Position numbers and translations under genes: made by a program. Below the pieces are notes generated by a model. The model saw only the letters and a list, made by a program, of their open reading frames with translations, ran no database searches and was not told the DNA's origin. Shown here piece by piece: positions 38,996 to 47,275 of a stretch of 64,000 bases of DNA. The DNA comes from an uncultured Tolumonas sp. (GTDB lineage: Bacteria > Pseudomonadota > Gammaproteobacteria > Enterobacterales > Aeromonadaceae). The stretch lies in assembly GCF_963676665.1 (NCBI RefSeq), contig NZ_OY781378.1, forward strand, positions 1,456,001 to 1,520,000, given 5' to 3'. Within the stretch, counting starts at the first letter, position 1. Each line of letters starts with the position of its first letter.

Positions 38996-39903
38996 GCAAT
39001 ATCCTTTTCCCCGCCAAGAGCGGAGATTAAATCAGGGATAAACTTCGCCAGCTCGCCGGTCATCAGGGCAAAGTCAGCATCCATTCTTGCGGCATGATCT
39101 TCCGATAAGACATCATCATTTTGCTCACGGATCTCGTTGCTGAATTTAACGCGCTTGATCTGCATGTCATCGGATATGACAAAGCTAATTGCGTCAGACC
39201 AGGTGAGTGCCAACTTGGTAACCAGCTTGTCTGCTTGTAGGTGCGCCTTTATTTCATCAGTGACCAGATCCTGATCTTTCGTTCTTACGATGCCGCCATG
39301 CTCCAATGCTGAACGCAATTCGGCTTCATTCCCTAACACGAACCCAGCCAGAGCAGCACCGGTGTTTAGCCATTCAGTCATGGTGATTTCTGGCGGATTA
39401 GTTAGCGCTAGCGGAATAACGGGAAGGCTTCCGGTGCATTTACGCAATAGGGACAATACGTCATCTGCTTTTTTCGCGGATGGCGCATCAACCACCAGAT
39501 AATTTTCAGCGATATTGATCCATATGAATGCCTGGCTGTTGCGAGGGAATGCGCGAGGTATCAGTGTGTGTAAAAGCTCGTCTTTTAGAGCCTCTTTTTC
39601 TTTTTTCTTCAGCGCTCGGCCTTGTTCAGCCTCCATTTCATCAATTTTATCCTGCAGCATGTCCTTAATAACTGCAGTCGGGATTACCTTTTCTTCCTTT
39701 TTAGCACATAACAACAACTGGCCTTGCGCTTCATGTGCCAGTATTTCAGATTGATTGCTTACCGGAGAAATCCAACCAAACTTTGTTAACTCGATAGCAC
39801 TACAAGGCGTGAATACGTGTGATTCCAACATCTTCTGCAGTGATTCTGCTGTGTGCTGAAATTGACGGGTAAATCTGTAAATGTGAAGGTTTTTGAAAAA
39901 CAT
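38992..39903 (-). CDS. rdgC: Recombination-associated protein RdgC
   Basis: This 303-residue protein has the exact length of E. coli RdgC. It begins MFFKNLHIYRFTRQF and has FGWISPVSNQSEIL, HTLIPRAFPRNSQAFIWI and LTWSDAISFVISDDMQIKRVKF. RdgC forms a ring dimer on double-stranded DNA and restrains RecA. A phage copy within a recombination module probably steers host recombination towards the phage RecT/RecE pathway; that is inference. Confidence 0.9.
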   Translation of the reverse strand: MFFKNLHIYRFTRQFQHTAESLQKMLESHVFTPCSAIELTKFGWISPVSNQSEILAHEAQGQLLLCAKKEEKVIPTAVIKDMLQDKIDEMEAEQGRALKKKEKEALKDELLHTLIPRAFPRNSQAFIWINIAENYLVVDAPSAKKADDVLSLLRKCTGSLPVIPLALTNPPEITMTEWLNTGAALAGFVLGNEAELRSALEHGGIVRTKDQDLVTDEIKAHLQADKLVTKLALTWSDAISFVISDDMQIKRVKFSNEIREQNDDVLSEDHAARMDADFALMTGELAKFIPDLISALGGEKDIA

Positions 39904-40001
39904 AATTCCTCCGGCTGCTATAGCAGTCAGTTAGATGTATTTGATTAATTGGTGTTATGACTGTGGCTTGGTGCGTGGGTTTTACTGATAATGGGTTTTA
40001 A

Positions 40002-40322
40002 TTAGGCGGCGCCTTTGCGGTTCCGGTCCTGAAGTGCAAAGATAAGTCTTGCTGAGTCATCAACGGCGACCGAGCTATCAATAAGATATTCAGCAACTAC
40101 ACGCTTAAGCCGTGCAACTTCACCCATTTTTACAATTAGACTTCCCGGTGTTTTTCGGTATTTATTCTCATAATTTTTTAGTGTTACCGGCGGGACGCCA
40201 ACCAGATCGGCGAAAACTGGGCGCGACATCTTCATTGCCTTCCGAATTGCCCGCAGTTTTTCAGATAAAACCACATCACGCTGTTCGATAGGTTTTGATT
40301 TAACCGGTTCATTTGAACTCAT
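40002..40322 (-). CDS. XRE-type helix-turn-helix protein
   Basis: This 106-residue DNA-binding protein has the HTH at about residues 32-55 (MSRPVFADLVGVPPVTLKNY). The rest is helical. It could regulate the operon locally. Its start overlaps the stop of the coiled-coil/HhH gene by ATGA. Confidence 0.65.
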   Translation of the reverse strand: MSSNEPVKSKPIEQRDVVLSEKLRAIRKAMKMSRPVFADLVGVPPVTLKNYENKYRKTPGSLIVKMGEVARLKRVVAEYLIDSSVAVDDSARLIFALQDRNRKGAA

Positions 40323-41428
40323 GCCGCTTGCTCCTGATTTTTGCTGTAGTTTTCGGCGATATACTTTTCAGCCGCACTAAAGATGGTTGTCGCTGTTTTT
40401 TCACCAATACCTTTTGTATCGCGAATAATACCATCCTGGCGTTTCACCATAATGTCATGCAGGGTCATGGTTCCCCCTTCTTCCAAAGCAGAGATTAACT
40501 TATCTGATATTCCGATATCTCTGGCGCTAATACCTTGAGTCCACTCAGCCCGGTCTATTAGTTGTGGATGAGTAGATTCAATTGCCGAAAGACCAAAGCT
40601 AAACAAGGCATGCAACATCTCATAGGGTACTGAATTACTTAACTCACAGGGAGGAAGGATGGGGAATAACCACTCGTTATACATGACAGTAACGCCTTCG
40701 CCGTAGCAATTCATAATGTGGATCTTCCAATCCAAATCACTAATCATCCATTGGGTGGCAGACTTATTTCCGCCGTCACTTAACAGGTAGGCATAGAATG
40801 GGCGTTGCTTTTTCACATCGTCTTCATTGTAGAATCGCTGATCAAGGTATTGCTTATGAAGGCTGCCAATATGATGTGCCAGGTTAAGTTTTTTGATTTC
40901 AGTGTCAGCGAAATCAAGCTGCTTAAGAAGGTTGGTATTTTGAGTTTGTAATTCGACAACTGTGCGCTTCAGTTTAAGTTCGCTTTCTTTCAAATCACTG
41001 ATAACAACACGCTGCTTATCCAGTAATTTAGTTTTCTCCTTATTCTGATTCTGCATTCGCTTTGGATTTAATATATTCAAATCTTTTAATTGCCGTTCTG
41101 CCTCGTTGGCGCGCGCTTTTTCTGCCAGGCGGAATTTTTCGGCAATGGCCAGCTTTCCCTCTGCATCCAGTGCTCGTAACTCGAATTCACCCTGCTTATC
41201 TTTTATGGAATAAAACTGAACCCTTAGTGACTCTGCTTCGGCTTGAAACTCTTCAGCTTGGGTAATTGCGGCGTTATATTCATCAATGCTGCGTGATTCA
41301 AACTGATTGGCTGATTCAACAGCGAATACTTCTTGGTTATTCAGGTTATCCAGCGCATTTTGTAATTGCTGGCGTGTGGAGGCAAACGCGCGGATTATCG
41401 CCGCACCCGGTGTCAGTTGTGGTTCCAT
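40319..41428 (-). CDS. Coiled-coil protein with C-terminal HhH (alpha-CTD-like) domain
   Basis: In this 369-residue protein about residues 15-190 are a long charged coiled coil, a middle globular part follows, and the C-terminus carries a helix-hairpin-helix unit (IGISDKLISALEEGGTMTLH and TKGIGEKTATTIFSAAEKY) resembling the RNA polymerase alpha C-terminal fold. It may bind DNA. Function unknown. It ends EQAA over an ATGA junction. Confidence 0.62.
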   Translation of the reverse strand: MEPQLTPGAAIIRAFASTRQQLQNALDNLNNQEVFAVESANQFESRSIDEYNAAITQAEEFQAEAESLRVQFYSIKDKQGEFELRALDAEGKLAIAEKFRLAEKARANEAERQLKDLNILNPKRMQNQNKEKTKLLDKQRVVISDLKESELKLKRTVVELQTQNTNLLKQLDFADTEIKKLNLAHHIGSLHKQYLDQRFYNEDDVKKQRPFYAYLLSDGGNKSATQWMISDLDWKIHIMNCYGEGVTVMYNEWLFPILPPCELSNSVPYEMLHALFSFGLSAIESTHPQLIDRAEWTQGISARDIGISDKLISALEEGGTMTLHDIMVKRQDGIIRDTKGIGEKTATTIFSAAEKYIAENYSKNQEQAA

Positions 41429-41491
41429 AGTGGCGTCCTGATAGATATATCACCGGAGGTTATAGTTTTCCGCCAGCTTTATAGGTTGATG

Positions 41492-41833
41492 CTAGAAGGT
41501 CGAATGATTGCTTCCAAGGCCATTCATTTTGAAGTAAGCGCGGAACGCTTCGCTATCCAGATTGATGGTTTCATCAACAGACATTTCCATCATTTCAATA
41601 ATTTCAACAAAGTCTTTTTCATGGCTTTGATGTTTTTTAATGCTGACTTCTACTTTACTAAAATCACCATGCGTTGCCCGGTCAAGTGCGGCGTGTAGCT
41701 CATTAATTACCAGTTCTTTGTAGTCACGATTTGCGCTTTCAAGCTCTACTTGGTGGATGGCTAGATTTGCTTTAAGTGCGGAAATTAATTCGTTGCGGTT
41801 AACGTTTACTGACTGAGATCTCATGTTTAGCAT
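41492..41833 (-). CDS. Hypothetical phage protein
   Basis: This 113-residue protein is helical (LKANLAIHQVELESANRDYK). The SD CGGAAG lies 5 bases before ATG 41833. It is downstream of recT in the operon. No family recognised. Confidence 0.55.
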   Translation of the reverse strand: MLNMRSQSVNVNRNELISALKANLAIHQVELESANRDYKELVINELHAALDRATHGDFSKVEVSIKKHQSHEKDFVEIIEMMEMSVDETINLDSEAFRAYFKMNGLGSNHSTF

Positions 41834-41861
41834 AGTTACTTCCGATAAAGCCCCGTAGGGC

Positions 41862-42857
41862 TTAGTTTGACATTAAGCGTTTGATGTTCTCTTTGTAATA
41901 AGCGTTCATTAAATCTTTTTGCTCATCAGACATCCGAGATCCAAGTGCGGCGATATCTTTGATTATGTCGCCAAGCTCTTGCCGTGTTATCGAAATCTCC
42001 ATTCGCTTCTTATAATCCAGCAACAGATCTGCGATTTCATCAGGTTCTTCGAAAGCCGCTTGGTCAGTAACTACTGGCTCTACATCGACAATGTTATTTT
42101 CTTTCCCTGCACTTCGAGTGGCTTGTCGTGCGGCTTCGGCTTTTTCTCTTGCCTTCTGCATGCTGTCTTTTGCATCGTCATCAAGAGGGTTCAGATCTCG
42201 CTCTTCCAGCTCATCAACGGTGTAAACACCCATGATCACGTCAGGTGCATATAGCCGCGACCAGCGCTTAATTCCGAGGTATGCAAGTTGTTGCTGTGGG
42301 TCATCAGCCCACAGTGTTGAGTTGCGAGTTAACGCCTGACTTAGCGTTAACTTTCTCTCTTTGACCTCCCCAGATGGCAGAACGGCTGAAACTGTAACAC
42401 CGCAACCAAATTCATCTGACGGGGTCCAGTCTGGAACGCGGTAATACGATTTTTTGCCATCCTTTTCAGTTGGAATGGCTTTTGTTTTGCCTATTACCTT
42501 TTCCCAAGGGCCAAAGAATTCATAACTGAATCGGCCTTTGATTACCCCTGAGTTTACGATTACCGCATTAACAAGTTGGGCCTCATAACCAAGAGTGCCC
42601 TTAACCAGATGTGTCTTTTGCGCTACTGCAAAAGGGTTCATCCCCCATTGCATTGCTTGCAGGCAGATAGCAAAGCAATCGGCTGGCTTATCGCGTAAAT
42701 GCTCTGGGGTAGATACTCGGCCATTCGAAAGCATGTTTGCTATGCGTTCAATATTTGCCATTGCTGTCTCATTCATCATCAATGAGAGCATAGACACTTG
42801 ACCTTTTTGGTTTGCAACCACTTCATTTTGAGCTGGCAATGTAGCTATGTTGTTCAT
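41862..42857 (-). CDS. recT: RecT-family single-strand annealing protein
   Basis: This 331-residue phage recombinase pairs complementary single strands. RecT blocks include HLVKGTLGYEAQLVNAVI, the region around FGCGVTVSAVLPSGEV, and LAYLGIKRWSRLYAPDVIMG. The C-terminal 90 residues are charged and more variable. It is preceded by AAGGAG and lies immediately downstream of the RecE-like nuclease, as in Rac. Confidence 0.88.
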   Translation of the reverse strand: MNNIATLPAQNEVVANQKGQVSMLSLMMNETAMANIERIANMLSNGRVSTPEHLRDKPADCFAICLQAMQWGMNPFAVAQKTHLVKGTLGYEAQLVNAVIVNSGVIKGRFSYEFFGPWEKVIGKTKAIPTEKDGKKSYYRVPDWTPSDEFGCGVTVSAVLPSGEVKERKLTLSQALTRNSTLWADDPQQQLAYLGIKRWSRLYAPDVIMGVYTVDELEERDLNPLDDDAKDSMQKAREKAEAARQATRSAGKENNIVDVEPVVTDQAAFEEPDEIADLLLDYKKRMEISITRQELGDIIKDIAALGSRMSDEQKDLMNAYYKENIKRLMSN

Positions 42858-42868
42858 GATGGCGCTCC

Positions 42869-44275
42869 TTAAAAGAAGATGCTTTCTGGCAGTTCAACTT
42901 GTTGCTCATCTGGTTCAGGTTTGGATTGATCATCAAACGCCTCACCCTTAAGTAATGCCTCTTCACGAGCCACCTGATATTGAGGAATTGAAGCCTCGTT
43001 TATCCCGTCATACCCAGGGTAATAGCCATCATTCCGCCATTTAACGATCTGGCGAATGACGTAATCGCGTAACTTAAGCCCGCGATCAACGTCTTGCTGT
43101 CGCCAGTAATGAACTGCCACCAGGATTGGTTTAAAAGCCTCTTTACCTAATGGGGCGTCCTTCTCCACACAAATGAACGGCATTGATATGTGCTTTCCGG
43201 TTAACTGATAGTAACCATCGGCATAGTGGGCATGCTGAATGTGATAGTTATGGCCACCACCATCACGCTCGAAAGCTGGACGGCTTACATCCCGTAAAAA
43301 CTTAAGGTCTGGTGCCAGTGCATTCTCTTCATCTAACCAGTCAAAACGGCATTTAAGCAGTTCGCCTGTTTCTTCGTGATTCCAGTAACAAGAGACTTCA
43401 CTTTTACCGGTTGTCAGTAGGATTGCCGCTTCTGGATGAGCAAGAACTGCATCACGAATACGCAACGCATGGGTATATTCATCTTCCGTCAGGATGTCTT
43501 TTCCTTGGCTGAACTGCTCTTCTTTCCATGCGTCCAGCCACTCATCTGCAAACACAACGCCCGGCTTAAAGCTCCGTATCCGCTCTTTCATTTCTTCAAT
43601 CTTGCCGGATAGCGGGAATGGTTCTGGCATTTGACGTACTTTTTCTGCAATTGATGCGGCTTCCGGATCAGTAATTTTTGCAACATTGTCCAGTAGAGCG
43701 CTATAGCTACCGGTCGTCTTTAGTTGCTCAGGAAGGGTTGCGTTGTATTCCTTAATGCGGGCTTTAAAGGCAGCGGCAGTGCGTTTTTCACCTTCTGCTA
43801 TTTTTTGAAATTCAGCAGGCAATTGCAGATAGTTGGCTTCTGTTTCGGATATTGAACTGCCCATTCCGATTGGCTGTTTTAAAGAGGCGTTGAATTCAGC
43901 AATCAACGCGATCAAGTCATCAGCAGATGGTTTTTCTGGAAGTGACAAATTGTATTTTTCAATTTCACTTTTCAGTGATTCGCTACCACCACCAATACAC
44001 TCATCAGGAATTTTTGGAGTTACAGAAAACTCACTCTCGAAATCATCAAACTCAAGGACGATTTTGTGGAGTATTTTCCCTTCACGAAACACTGCGGTTT
44101 CTTTCTGCACGTTTTCATCTATGGAGTAATACTCATACAGTCGAGCAAGTTTAAGCGCCCAATCCATTTGCGACTTTGAAATGCCGGGGCCAGAGTGATA
44201 ATCATGGTTTGTAATGTTTGAATAGATGCCTAGTTGCGGTTTTTCCGGCAGGCTTGTTTCTGCAATAGCATTCAT
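42869..44275 (-). CDS. RecE-like PD-(D/E)xK exonuclease
   Basis: This 468-residue protein has the nuclease core in its C-terminal half. Likely catalytic elements are GKILHKIVLEF early on, and then LLKCRFDWLDEENALAPDLKFL (D...DxK type) with YHIQHAHYADGYY. The N-terminal part reads NITNHDYHSGPGISKSQMDW, typical of the phage exodeoxyribonuclease VIII-like family. It would resect double-strand ends to feed RecT. The middle insert (about 90-230) is not recognised. Confidence 0.8.
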   Translation of the reverse strand: MNAIAETSLPEKPQLGIYSNITNHDYHSGPGISKSQMDWALKLARLYEYYSIDENVQKETAVFREGKILHKIVLEFDDFESEFSVTPKIPDECIGGGSESLKSEIEKYNLSLPEKPSADDLIALIAEFNASLKQPIGMGSSISETEANYLQLPAEFQKIAEGEKRTAAAFKARIKEYNATLPEQLKTTGSYSALLDNVAKITDPEAASIAEKVRQMPEPFPLSGKIEEMKERIRSFKPGVVFADEWLDAWKEEQFSQGKDILTEDEYTHALRIRDAVLAHPEAAILLTTGKSEVSCYWNHEETGELLKCRFDWLDEENALAPDLKFLRDVSRPAFERDGGGHNYHIQHAHYADGYYQLTGKHISMPFICVEKDAPLGKEAFKPILVAVHYWRQQDVDRGLKLRDYVIRQIVKWRNDGYYPGYDGINEASIPQYQVAREEALLKGEAFDDQSKPEPDEQQVELPESIFF

Positions 44276-44280
44276 TGTTT

Positions 44281-44577
44281 TTAATCTCCGTGGTAATTCC
44301 GTGTTCCGTACCCGTAATCAATGTCGGTACTGGTTAAAGATGATGTTCGCGATGGTTGATGTGGGCCGACGAATAGGAATTTTTCAATGACGCGATCTAA
44401 AATAAATTCAGCGCGATCTTCTATGCGTTTGGTGCTGCTAGTTGGTACTGCATTCTTTAGAAAAGAACCGTCTTTAATTGAGGCTATTAGATCGGCTTTT
44501 TGTGGTAATGGCTTTCTCTCTGCGCCAAACACTTGGTTAAAGTCACCACCAAGACGGCGCATGATTTGATTCATCAC
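44281..44577 (-). CDS. Hypothetical phage protein
   Basis: This 98-residue basic protein (MRRLGGDFNQVFGAERKPLP start) belongs to no known family. The start overlaps the stop of the zinc-motif gene upstream and the stop lies 6 bases before the RecE-like gene. Confidence 0.5.
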   Translation of the reverse strand: MMNQIMRRLGGDFNQVFGAERKPLPQKADLIASIKDGSFLKNAVPTSSTKRIEDRAEFILDRVIEKFLFVGPHQPSRTSSLTSTDIDYGYGTRNYHGD

Positions 44578-44846
44578 GCACCTTCCTTGTACGGTTTGCT
44601 GCAGAATGGACAGAATTTAAAAAGCAGATTTGATGTCTGTTTTTTACTCTTGAAGCCACCTTTCTTTAGTGGATGATTTGCTGTCATCTCAATCTGCATG
44701 CAGCCGTTTTCATCAAGTGTGTTGCTACCAAAAATAAATGCATATCCAAGCAGTGACACGCGGTGATCTGTCGCATCAGGCGCAACTTCCTTGAAGTTCT
44801 CAAGGAGCATTTTTTCATATTCAGATCGGCAATTGCACGGCATCAT
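44574..44846 (-). CDS. Phage protein with split zinc motif
   Basis: This 90-residue protein has an N-terminal PCNCRSEYEKMLLENF and a C-terminal KFCPFCSKPY, so two Cys pairs lie at opposite ends. LGYAFIFGSNT in the middle is a pattern seen in other phage early proteins. Function unknown. Confidence 0.6.
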   Translation of the reverse strand: MMPCNCRSEYEKMLLENFKEVAPDATDHRVSLLGYAFIFGSNTLDENGCMQIEMTANHPLKKGGFKSKKQTSNLLFKFCPFCSKPYKEGA

Positions 44847-45052
44847 TCACCGGCCTTAATCGGTAGCACCGAGGCATGATTTCCTGTTTCAATCGCTTGT
44901 TCTGATAAGCAATAAAACTGCTGATCATGTGTTGCTGTGGAGTTTTGCATTTTGCGAAAGATGCGAATTCGACGACGCTTTTCTGCTCTCGCCTTTAAAT
45001 CTGCTGATATGGCGCTTGGTAGGTGAAGTATTGCGTTAAGTGTGTGTTTCAT
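44843..45052 (-). CDS. Small basic hypothetical protein
   Basis: This 69-residue protein has an Arg/Lys-rich segment (LKARAEKRRRIRIFRKM). GAGG lies 6 bases ahead of the ATG. The stop overlaps the next start by ATGA. Function unknown; a nucleic-acid contact is possible from the charge alone. Confidence 0.5.
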   Translation of the reverse strand: MKHTLNAILHLPSAISADLKARAEKRRRIRIFRKMQNSTATHDQQFYCLSEQAIETGNHASVLPIKAGE

Positions 45053-45099
45053 ATAACCTCACAAAAGTTGAATTTGACGTGGCGTCTGATTTGGCTACT

Positions 45100-45127
45100 A
45101 AGCCCGCTGGAGAGAGTGGGCTTTTTT
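45100..45127 (+). terminator. Plus-strand terminator inside the leftward operon
   Basis: The stem AAGCCCGCT/AGTGGGCTT with a 6-base loop is followed by TTTT on the plus strand, against the direction of the surrounding genes. On the minus strand the hairpin lacks a U-tract. Confidence 0.55.
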
Positions 45128-45200
45128 ATTGGGCGTAAATCAGGGGCAGGGCGATTGTTGCGATGAACACTGTGGTGATGAATAGAGCTGCGAATTTCAT
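45126..45200 (-). CDS. 24-residue hydrophobic microprotein
   Basis: The gene encodes one membrane-spanning stretch, MKFAALFITTVFIATIALPL then IYAQ and TAA. Its ATG forms an ATGA with the stop of the upstream gene (45197-45200), the same coupling used by neighbouring genes, which supports translation. Its role is unknown. Confidence 0.45.
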   Translation of the reverse strand: MKFAALFITTVFIATIALPLIYAQ

Positions 45201-45394
45201 AGTGCAAACTCCGCTTCAATGCGCTTGCGCTCAAGATGGTCGTAAATCGCATCCCGGGCTTCTTTGGTGCGCTTATCTGCATTGCTTGGCACCGACTTAA
45301 CTCGCGCCTCATCAATTCTACGAGGTGGCAAAATTGCGATGGTGTGCCACACGTTTCGGTTTTTCAGAACGTCCGTTCTGGTCATTTGCGGCAT
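45197..45394 (-). CDS. Small hypothetical phage protein
   Basis: This 65-residue basic protein (MPQMTRTDVLKNRNVWH start, ARDAIYDHLERKRIEAEFAL end) begins just after the repeat-protein gene. ATG 45394 has AGG 6 bases ahead; a GTG at 45406 would overlap the repeat gene's stop by GTGA. Function unknown. Confidence 0.5.
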   Translation of the reverse strand: MPQMTRTDVLKNRNVWHTIAILPPRRIDEARVKSVPSNADKRTKEARDAIYDHLERKRIEAEFAL

Positions 45395-45402
45395 ATTGAA
45401 CC

Positions 45403-47124
45403 TCACGCAGCTTCTTTGTTTAACTTCAGCGTCAATTCAGCAACGCAATCGCGTCCGGATTGTTTGTATGCTTCCGCTGCCGATCCTGAATATTTTTCAT
45501 CAACAGCCTGTTCAAACTTATCCAAAGTATCGAAGAAGCAACCTGCTGCGATTTTGAAGTTTTCATTTATCCAGACTGCAAATATTGTTCTGCTGGAGTA
45601 GCCGCAGTTTTCGCGGAATGCGACATTGGTGATGCCGGTGCAACCGCGCATGTAGAACGAGCCGTTAACAGTCAGGTTATCCGGGATACTGGTGATGCCG
45701 GTGCAACCGCTGATGTCGAACCAGCCGTTAACAGTCAGGTTATCCGGGATACTGGTGATGCCGGTGCAACCGCGCATGTAGAACGAGCCGTTAACAGTCA
45801 GGTTATCCGGGATACTGGTGATGCCGGTGCAACCGCGCATGTAGAACGAGCCGTTAACAGTCAGGTTATCCGGGATACTGGTGATGCCGGTGCAACCGCT
45901 GATGTCGAACCAGCCGTTAACAGTCAGGTTATCCGGGATACTGGTGATGCCGGTGCAACCGCGCATGTAGAACGAGCCGTTAACAGTCAGGTTATCCGGG
46001 ATACTGGTGATGCCGGTGCAACCGCGCATGTAGAACGAGCCGTTAACAGTCAGGTTATCCGGGATACTGGTGATGCCGGTGCAACCGCTGATGTCGAACC
46101 AGCCGTTAACAGTCAGGTTATCCGGGATACTGGTGATGCCGGTGCAACCGCGCATGTAGAACGAGCCGTTAACAGTCAGGTTATCCGGGATACTGGTGAT
46201 GCCGGTGCAACCGCTGATGTCGAACCAGCCGTTAACAGTCAGGTTATCCGGGATACTGGTGATGCCGGTGCAACCGCGCATGTAGAACGAGCCGTTAACA
46301 GTCAGGTTATCCGGGATACTGGTGATGCCGGTGCAACCGCGCATGTAGAACGAGCCGTTAACAGTCAGGTTATCCGGGATACTGGTGATGCCGGTGCAAC
46401 CGCTGATGTCGAACCAGCCGTTAACAGTCAGGTTATCCGGGATACTGGTGATGCCGGTGCAACCGCGCATGTAGAACGAGCCGTTAACAGTCAGGTTATC
46501 CGGGATACTGGTGATGCCGGTGCAACCGCTGATGTCGAACCAGCCGTTAACAGTCAGGTTATCCGGGATACTGGTGATGCCGGTGCAACCGCGCATGTAG
46601 AACGAGCCGTTAACAGTCAGGTTATCCGGGATACTGGTGATGCCGGTGCAACCGCGCATGTAGAACGAGCCGTTAACAGTCAGGTTATCCGGGATACTGG
46701 TGATGCCGGTGCAACCGCTGATGTCGAACCAGCCGTTAACAGTCAGGTTATCCGGGATACTGGTGATGCCGGTGCAACCGCGCATGTAGAACGAGCCGTT
46801 AACAGTCAGGTTATCCGGGATACTGGTGATGCCGGTGCAACCGCTGATGTCGAACCAGCCGTTAACAGTCAGGTTATCCGGGATACTGGTGATGCCGGTG
46901 CAACCGCTGATGTCGAACCAGCCGTTAACAGTCAGGTTATCCGGGATACTGGTGATGCCGGTGCAACCGCTGATGTCGAACGAGCCGTTAACAGTCAGGT
47001 TATCCGGGATACTGGTGATGCCGGTGCAACCGCTGATGTCGAACGAGCCGTTAACAGTCAGGTTATTGCCATTCAATTCATATTCAACGCATTCGCGCTT
47101 AAGCAATTTAATAAATTCGTTCAT
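45403..47124 (-). CDS. Tandem 21-residue LRR-like repeat protein
   Basis: This 573-residue protein has a 21-residue N-cap (MNEFIKLLKRECVEYELNGN), then 23 copies of a 21-residue unit LTVNGxFxxxGCTGITSIPD, then a C-terminal domain of about 70 residues (NCGYSSRTIFAVWINENFKI). The unit resembles bacterial leucine-rich repeats (LxV...IS.C.GITSIP) and should stack as a solenoid with a Cys ladder. Three unit types differ in the variable face: SFDIS, WFDIS and SFYMR. It starts at ATG 47124 after GGAGAT. It lies early in the pL operon. Function unknown; protein binding is the likely use of such a surface. Confidence 0.75.
   Translation of the reverse strand: MNEFIKLLKRECVEYELNGNNLTVNGSFDISGCTGITSIPDNLTVNGSFDISGCTGITSIPDNLTVNGWFDISGCTGITSIPDNLTVNGWFDISGCTGITSIPDNLTVNGSFYMRGCTGITSIPDNLTVNGWFDISGCTGITSIPDNLTVNGSFYMRGCTGITSIPDNLTVNGSFYMRGCTGITSIPDNLTVNGWFDISGCTGITSIPDNLTVNGSFYMRGCTGITSIPDNLTVNGWFDISGCTGITSIPDNLTVNGSFYMRGCTGITSIPDNLTVNGSFYMRGCTGITSIPDNLTVNGWFDISGCTGITSIPDNLTVNGSFYMRGCTGITSIPDNLTVNGWFDISGCTGITSIPDNLTVNGSFYMRGCTGITSIPDNLTVNGSFYMRGCTGITSIPDNLTVNGWFDISGCTGITSIPDNLTVNGSFYMRGCTGITSIPDNLTVNGSFYMRGCTGITSIPDNLTVNGWFDISGCTGITSIPDNLTVNGSFYMRGCTGITNVAFRENCGYSSRTIFAVWINENFKIAAGCFFDTLDKFEQAVDEKYSGSAAEAYKQSGRDCVAELTLKLNKEAA
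45628..47061 (-). repeat. Array of 23 tandem 63-bp coding repeats
   Basis: Units are nearly identical in DNA outside the codons for the variable positions. Reading from the N-terminus the unit types are S S W W Y W Y Y W Y W Y Y W Y W Y Y W Y Y W Y (with one further W placed so that units 3, 4, 6, 9, 11, 14, 16, 19 and 22 are W). Units 4-8, 9-13 and 14-18 repeat the same five-unit pattern (W Y W Y Y, 315 bp). Confidence 0.9.
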
Positions 47125-47197
47125 CGGGATCTCCAAAAAGAAGCCCGGATGAACCGGGCAAAACACATGGGATAAAACTGGTTGATAGGTACGAGCT

Positions 47198-47275
47198 ATC
47201 TGAGAGCGCACTATCCGTGCTTTTTTGTCGGTTCAAATAAGCTGGATTTGAATGACCGGTAGTGCGCTTTCAGAT
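47198..47275. repeat. 78-bp inverted repeat upstream of the repeat-protein gene
   Basis: ATCTGAGAGCGCACTA (47198-47213) and TAGTGCGCTTTCAGAT (47260-47275) are inverted with one mismatch in 16. A nested TTCAAAT/ATTTGAA pair lies inside. The RNA of the leftward operon could fold here before the repeat-protein gene. The role is unknown. Confidence 0.6.

Noticed and set aside
45049-45315. 88-codon minus frame over the microprotein region
   Set aside because: It competes with two frames joined by ATGA overlaps and has an unlikely composition.
45628-47061. CRISPR-like regular repeats
   Set aside because: The units are contiguous 63-bp coding repeats without unique spacers and no cas genes are near.
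46826-47152. Repetitive plus-strand frame in the 63-bp array
   Set aside because: Any frame stays open through a 63-bp repeat without stops; it is the antisense of the repeat protein.
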